DNA of 58,303 nt from Magnetovibrio blakemorei. GTDB taxonomy: Bacteria > Pseudomonadota > Alphaproteobacteria > Rhodospirillales > Magnetovibrionaceae. Under the pieces are notes generated by a model. That model did no database searches. It saw only the letters and a list, made by a program, of their open reading frames with translations, and was not told the origin of the DNA. The number at the start of each line of letters is the position of its first letter. The stretch's first letter is position 1. The translations under genes and the position numbers were made by a program. Of the stretch, positions 55,805 to 58,303 are shown piece after piece. Location: NCBI RefSeq assembly GCF_001746755.1, contig NZ_MCGG01000007.1:1-58303 (forward strand). The letters run 5' to 3'.

Positions 55805-56003
55805 TGAATCCTCCCGGACAGGGCTTGTAACTTGGGGGTAAAAGTGCTGATTCTTTTGATGCGGACCCGACCCTTCAGATAGGTTGGCATCCCAAAAAAG
55901 ACTATCTTGGTTAGCGAATGTTTCGCAATGTCTATTTGAACATTTGTTGCCGGTCCCGCAGGGAGACCTTCAAATGTATTAAGGGGCAAATGTAATAGGG
56001 GCC
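55805..56003 (-). promoter_or_regulatory. Upstream region of the TRAP operon
   Basis: 199 bases between the dctP start and the stop of the aminoacyl-transferase gene. Two CAAATGTA-type elements 16 bases apart (55971-55985 and 55987-56000) and an inverted CATTTG near 55940 could form a regulator site. The promoter itself cannot be placed with confidence. Confidence 0.35.
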
Positions 56004-56753
56004 TTACGTCTCGGATGATTTGCGATGCAGCGGGGTGCCCAAGCGTTTCCATCCGTCTGGTGTATAAGCTTCCAAGGGGCGGAAATTGCGCTTGTAATCC
56101 ATCTTCGGGCTGCCTTGAACCCAATAACCCAGATAGACGTAATCCAGGTCCAATTCACGCGCGCGTTCAATCAGCCACAAGACCACAAACGTCCCCAAGC
56201 TGCGGCTTGGGTCCGTTGTTGAGAAAAAGCTGTAAACCGCGCTTAGGCCATCAGCCAGACGGTCAACGAGACACCCGGCCAGCAGTTCACCGCTTTCGCT
56301 TCTGAATTCGACCAGGTTGGAATGTACAGGGGTTTCTTCGACCAAGGCACGGTAATCGGAATGGCCCATAAGCGCCATATCGCCGTCGCCGTGACGGGTG
56401 TCGATGTAGGCTTTGAACAAATCATATTGTTCGCGCGATGCCACGGCGGCGCGCTCGCCCACCTCCAGGTCGGCATTGCGCGTCTGAATACGCCGTTGCG
56501 TGCGGCTGGGGACGAAGTCACGCACCGGCACGCGCACAGAGACACAGGCGGAACAGCCATCGCACACAGGGGCATAAGCGATGGTATGGCTGCGCCTAAA
56601 ACCGGCCAATGACAGTTTGTCATTCAAGGCCTTGGCCTCCGGTCCCATCAGTTCGGTCACCATCCTGCGTTCAATGCGGTCGGCCAAATACGGGCACGGC
56701 AAAGGCGTGGTGGTGAAAAAGAAATGGGTTTTAGAGGCCGTGTCGTAGCGCAT
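56004..56753 (-). CDS. bpt: Aspartate/glutamate leucyl(arginyl)-tRNA-protein transferase
   Basis: N-end rule enzyme that adds an amino acid (leucine in characterised Bpt proteins) to substrates starting with Asp or Glu, marking them for ClpS-ClpAP. 249 residues: CPYLADRIERRMVTELMGP, paired cysteines in CDGCSACVSVRVPV, RTQRRIQTRN, and the late YLGYWVQGSPKMDYKRNFRPLE. I chose the ATG at MRYDTASKTHFFF; earlier codons are not family-like. It lies 72 bases past motB on the same strand. Confidence 0.93.
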   Translation of the reverse strand: MRYDTASKTHFFFTTTPLPCPYLADRIERRMVTELMGPEAKALNDKLSLAGFRRSHTIAYAPVCDGCSACVSVRVPVRDFVPSRTQRRIQTRNADLEVGERAAVASREQYDLFKAYIDTRHGDGDMALMGHSDYRALVEETPVHSNLVEFRSESGELLAGCLVDRLADGLSAVYSFFSTTDPSRSLGTFVVLWLIERARELDLDYVYLGYWVQGSPKMDYKRNFRPLEAYTPDGWKRLGTPLHRKSSET

Positions 56754-56825
56754 CGAGCGTGTCCAAAATCTGATTGTTTCTATGAGAACAGACAAAGAGA
56801 CATTGAGCAATCCTTCATATGAAGG

Positions 56826-57740
56826 TCATTCGCCGTTGATGATGCTTGGGGGCGGACCGGGCGGGGGCGCAGGTTCGCCGGTGCCGCGCAGCAAAATGAT
56901 CGACAGGCGACGGTTCTTGGCGTCACTGGGATCTTCTGGAATCAAGGGGTCCGTCGCCGCTTTGCCGACAATGCGGGCCATTCGGGATTCGGGAACGCCC
57001 AATTTCAGCAGGGCGCGGCGTGCTGAATTGGCGCGGTCGGCAGACAGTTCCCAGTTGGTGTAGCTTTGATTGCCGCCGCCCATAGGAACGGCGTCCGTAT
57101 GGCCGCTGATGGCGATGTCTTGAGGCATTTTTTTGATGATTTCGGCGACCAAGCCCAACACCCGTTCGGTGTGCTCGTACATACTCGCGCCACCTGACGG
57201 AAACATCGATAAGCCATCTCGGTCGATGAGCTGGATGCGCATGCCTTCCGGGGTGTTGTCGATCATCAGGCTTTCTGCCATCTGCTGGAATTCGGGCAGG
57301 GTTTCCAGCTTGTCTTTCAGGTCCTTTTCAGCCTTGTCGAACTGGTCTTGTTCCGCTTTGGCTTTGGTTTCCTGGGCGTCCACTTCGGCTTCGATGGGCT
57401 TGTCTTGCATGGCCTCGCCACCCGAACCGGCAGAAGGAGGCGGTAAGTCCATGGTCACCGTGGGGCGACTGACAGTGTCTTCCAAAGCCCCATCGACGGC
57501 CACCGTGGTGCCGCCCAAAATTTGTCCGGAACCACTTTGCGAGGTCGAACTGACGGTTGGGGCAAAATAATCCGCGATGCCTTCCAGCTGTTCTTGGGAA
57601 ACCGCATTCAACAGCCACAACAGCAAAAAGAACGCCATCATCGCGGTGACGAAATCCGCATAGGCGATTTTCCACGCGCCACCATGATGGCCGCCACCGC
57701 CTTTTTTTATTTTTTTGATGATGATCGGTTGCTGGTCCAT
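56826..57740 (-). CDS. motB: Flagellar motor stator protein MotB
   Basis: Anchors the stator to peptidoglycan and carries the proton-site aspartate. 304 residues: basic Gly-rich cytoplasmic start, membrane helix (about 24-45) with the essential Asp29 in YADFVTAMMAFFLLLW, a Ser/Gln-rich linker, and an OmpA-like domain (about 170-290) with ISGHTDAVP and NWELSADRANSARR. The aspartate points to proton drive. It follows motA by 84 bases. Confidence 0.96.
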   Translation of the reverse strand: MDQQPIIIKKIKKGGGGHHGGAWKIAYADFVTAMMAFFLLLWLLNAVSQEQLEGIADYFAPTVSSTSQSGSGQILGGTTVAVDGALEDTVSRPTVTMDLPPPSAGSGGEAMQDKPIEAEVDAQETKAKAEQDQFDKAEKDLKDKLETLPEFQQMAESLMIDNTPEGMRIQLIDRDGLSMFPSGGASMYEHTERVLGLVAEIIKKMPQDIAISGHTDAVPMGGGNQSYTNWELSADRANSARRALLKLGVPESRMARIVGKAATDPLIPEDPSDAKNRRLSIILLRGTGEPAPPPGPPPSIINGE

Positions 57741-57824
57741 GCCGTTAGGCGTCTCCGGTCAGCGGGACGGCGTCCCCCAAATGTGCACTACAGACGTGAG
57801 CGGCCCCAAAGGGCAAAGCCGACA

Positions 57825-58303
57825 TTATTCAGCCTTGCCGACATTTTGCAATGAATCTTCAAGATCTTTGAAGCTGGGACGCAGGTGCGCCGGGATGGTC
57901 TTACGGGAAAATTCAATCGAAACCTGCGGGGCATAGCCCTGCATATGGGCGATGATGCCAGCCTTGATGCAGGTGAAATAACTGGCTTCTTCATTCATGG
58001 TGGCACCCATGGATGCCGCCATTGGGCCGACGAACCCATAGGAAAACAAAATACCACTAAACGTACCGACCAAGGCTGCACCGATCAGGTGACCGAGAAT
58101 TTCCGGCGGTTCGGTGATCGAGCCCATGGTGTGAATAATACCCAACACGGCGGCCACAATACCCAATGCGGGCAGGCCATCCGCCAGTGCGTTCATGGCA
58201 GCGTGAATGGCATGATCAGACTCATGATGGCTTTCCAACTCGATGTCCATGATGTTTTCAACTTCATGCGAGTTGGAGGTGCCCAGGGTCAACATGCGCA
58301 AAT
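57825..58303 (-). CDS. motA: Flagellar motor stator protein MotA, C-terminal part
   Basis: The frame is open to the right edge, so the N-terminal half is missing. The visible 159 codons cover the end of the cytoplasmic loop and the last two membrane helices (ADGLPALGIVAAVLGIIHTMG and LVGTFSGILFSYGFVGPMA), including the Pro/Glu-rich stretch typical of MotA. Pairs with motB downstream to form the stator ring. Confidence 0.94.
   Translation of the reverse strand, partial: LRMLTLGTSNSHEVENIMDIELESHHESDHAIHAAMNALADGLPALGIVAAVLGIIHTMGSITEPPEILGHLIGAALVGTFSGILFSYGFVGPMAASMGATMNEEASYFTCIKAGIIAHMQGYAPQVSIEFSRKTIPAHLRPSFKDLEDSLQNVGKAE

Overview
This window is chromosomal DNA from a Gram-negative alphaproteobacterium, most likely of the Rhodospirillales type; genus cannot be decided from the sequence alone. 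The evidence is gene order: eno, ftsB, pdhA, pdhB, pdhC, lpd, lipA, ratA, pncC, pgpA on the left, and slt, dapA, smpB, family 5 UDG, NYN, folK, rpoZ, rsh, pdxJ, acpS, lepB, rnc, era, recO, parC on the right. Other support is the lipoyl domain on the E1-beta subunit of pyruvate dehydrogenase, a metal-type KdsA (so LPS is made) and a MotA/MotB stator. No rRNA, tRNA, CRISPR array, prophage or transposase was seen.

Layout. 1-1.2 kb: the AT-rich end of an unrecognised gene, a gene-free stretch with a good terminator, and palindromic repeats. 1.2-7.2 kb: a UPF0114 membrane protein, then housekeeping genes tpiA, secG, pyrG, kdsA and eno. 7.3-12.9 kb: an accessory block inserted between eno and ftsB (small exported protein, DUF4197 protein, a membrane histidine kinase ending in a complete hemerythrin domain, a tandem-PPK2 polyphosphate:AMP phosphotransferase, a MOSC protein). 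13.0-19.4 kb: ftsB, an ABM-fold monooxygenase, and the pyruvate dehydrogenase operon behind a palindrome-rich leader. 19.4-22.0 kb: a second inserted block (AT-rich orphan gene, GNAT acetyltransferase, arsRM arsenic methylation operon). 22.0-24.5 kb: lipA, ratA, and pncC/pgpA in the opposite direction.

25.0-29.0 kb carries cell-wall genes: an M23 peptidase overlapping a bactofilin, and a soluble lytic transglycosylase. 29.2-36.9 kb: dapA, smpB, a SUOX-fold oxidoreductase with glutathione peroxidase, a lone response regulator, small DUF4170/DUF4169 proteins, thrH, UDG, NYN, folK and rpoZ. 37.0-51.2 kb: the stringent-response enzyme Rsh, a bioH-like/bioC pair, then a tightly packed pdxJ-acpS-lepB-rnc-era run, a DUF4349 lipoprotein, a PLP aminotransferase, recO, a second M23 protein and parC. 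51.3-58.3 kb: bioY with a DUF6314 gene, a TakP-type TRAP transporter, a leucyl/arginyl-tRNA-protein transferase, and motB with the end of motA.

The most distinctive items are the histidine kinase with a C-terminal hemerythrin domain in which all seven iron ligands can be read, the arsRM operon whose palindromic operator lies over the -10 box so that the transcript should begin at or next to the start codon, the bactofilin/M23 gene pair, a family of 36-bp palindromic repeats confined to gaps around accessory genes, and a strong terminator inside the TRAP operon between the binding protein and the permease genes.
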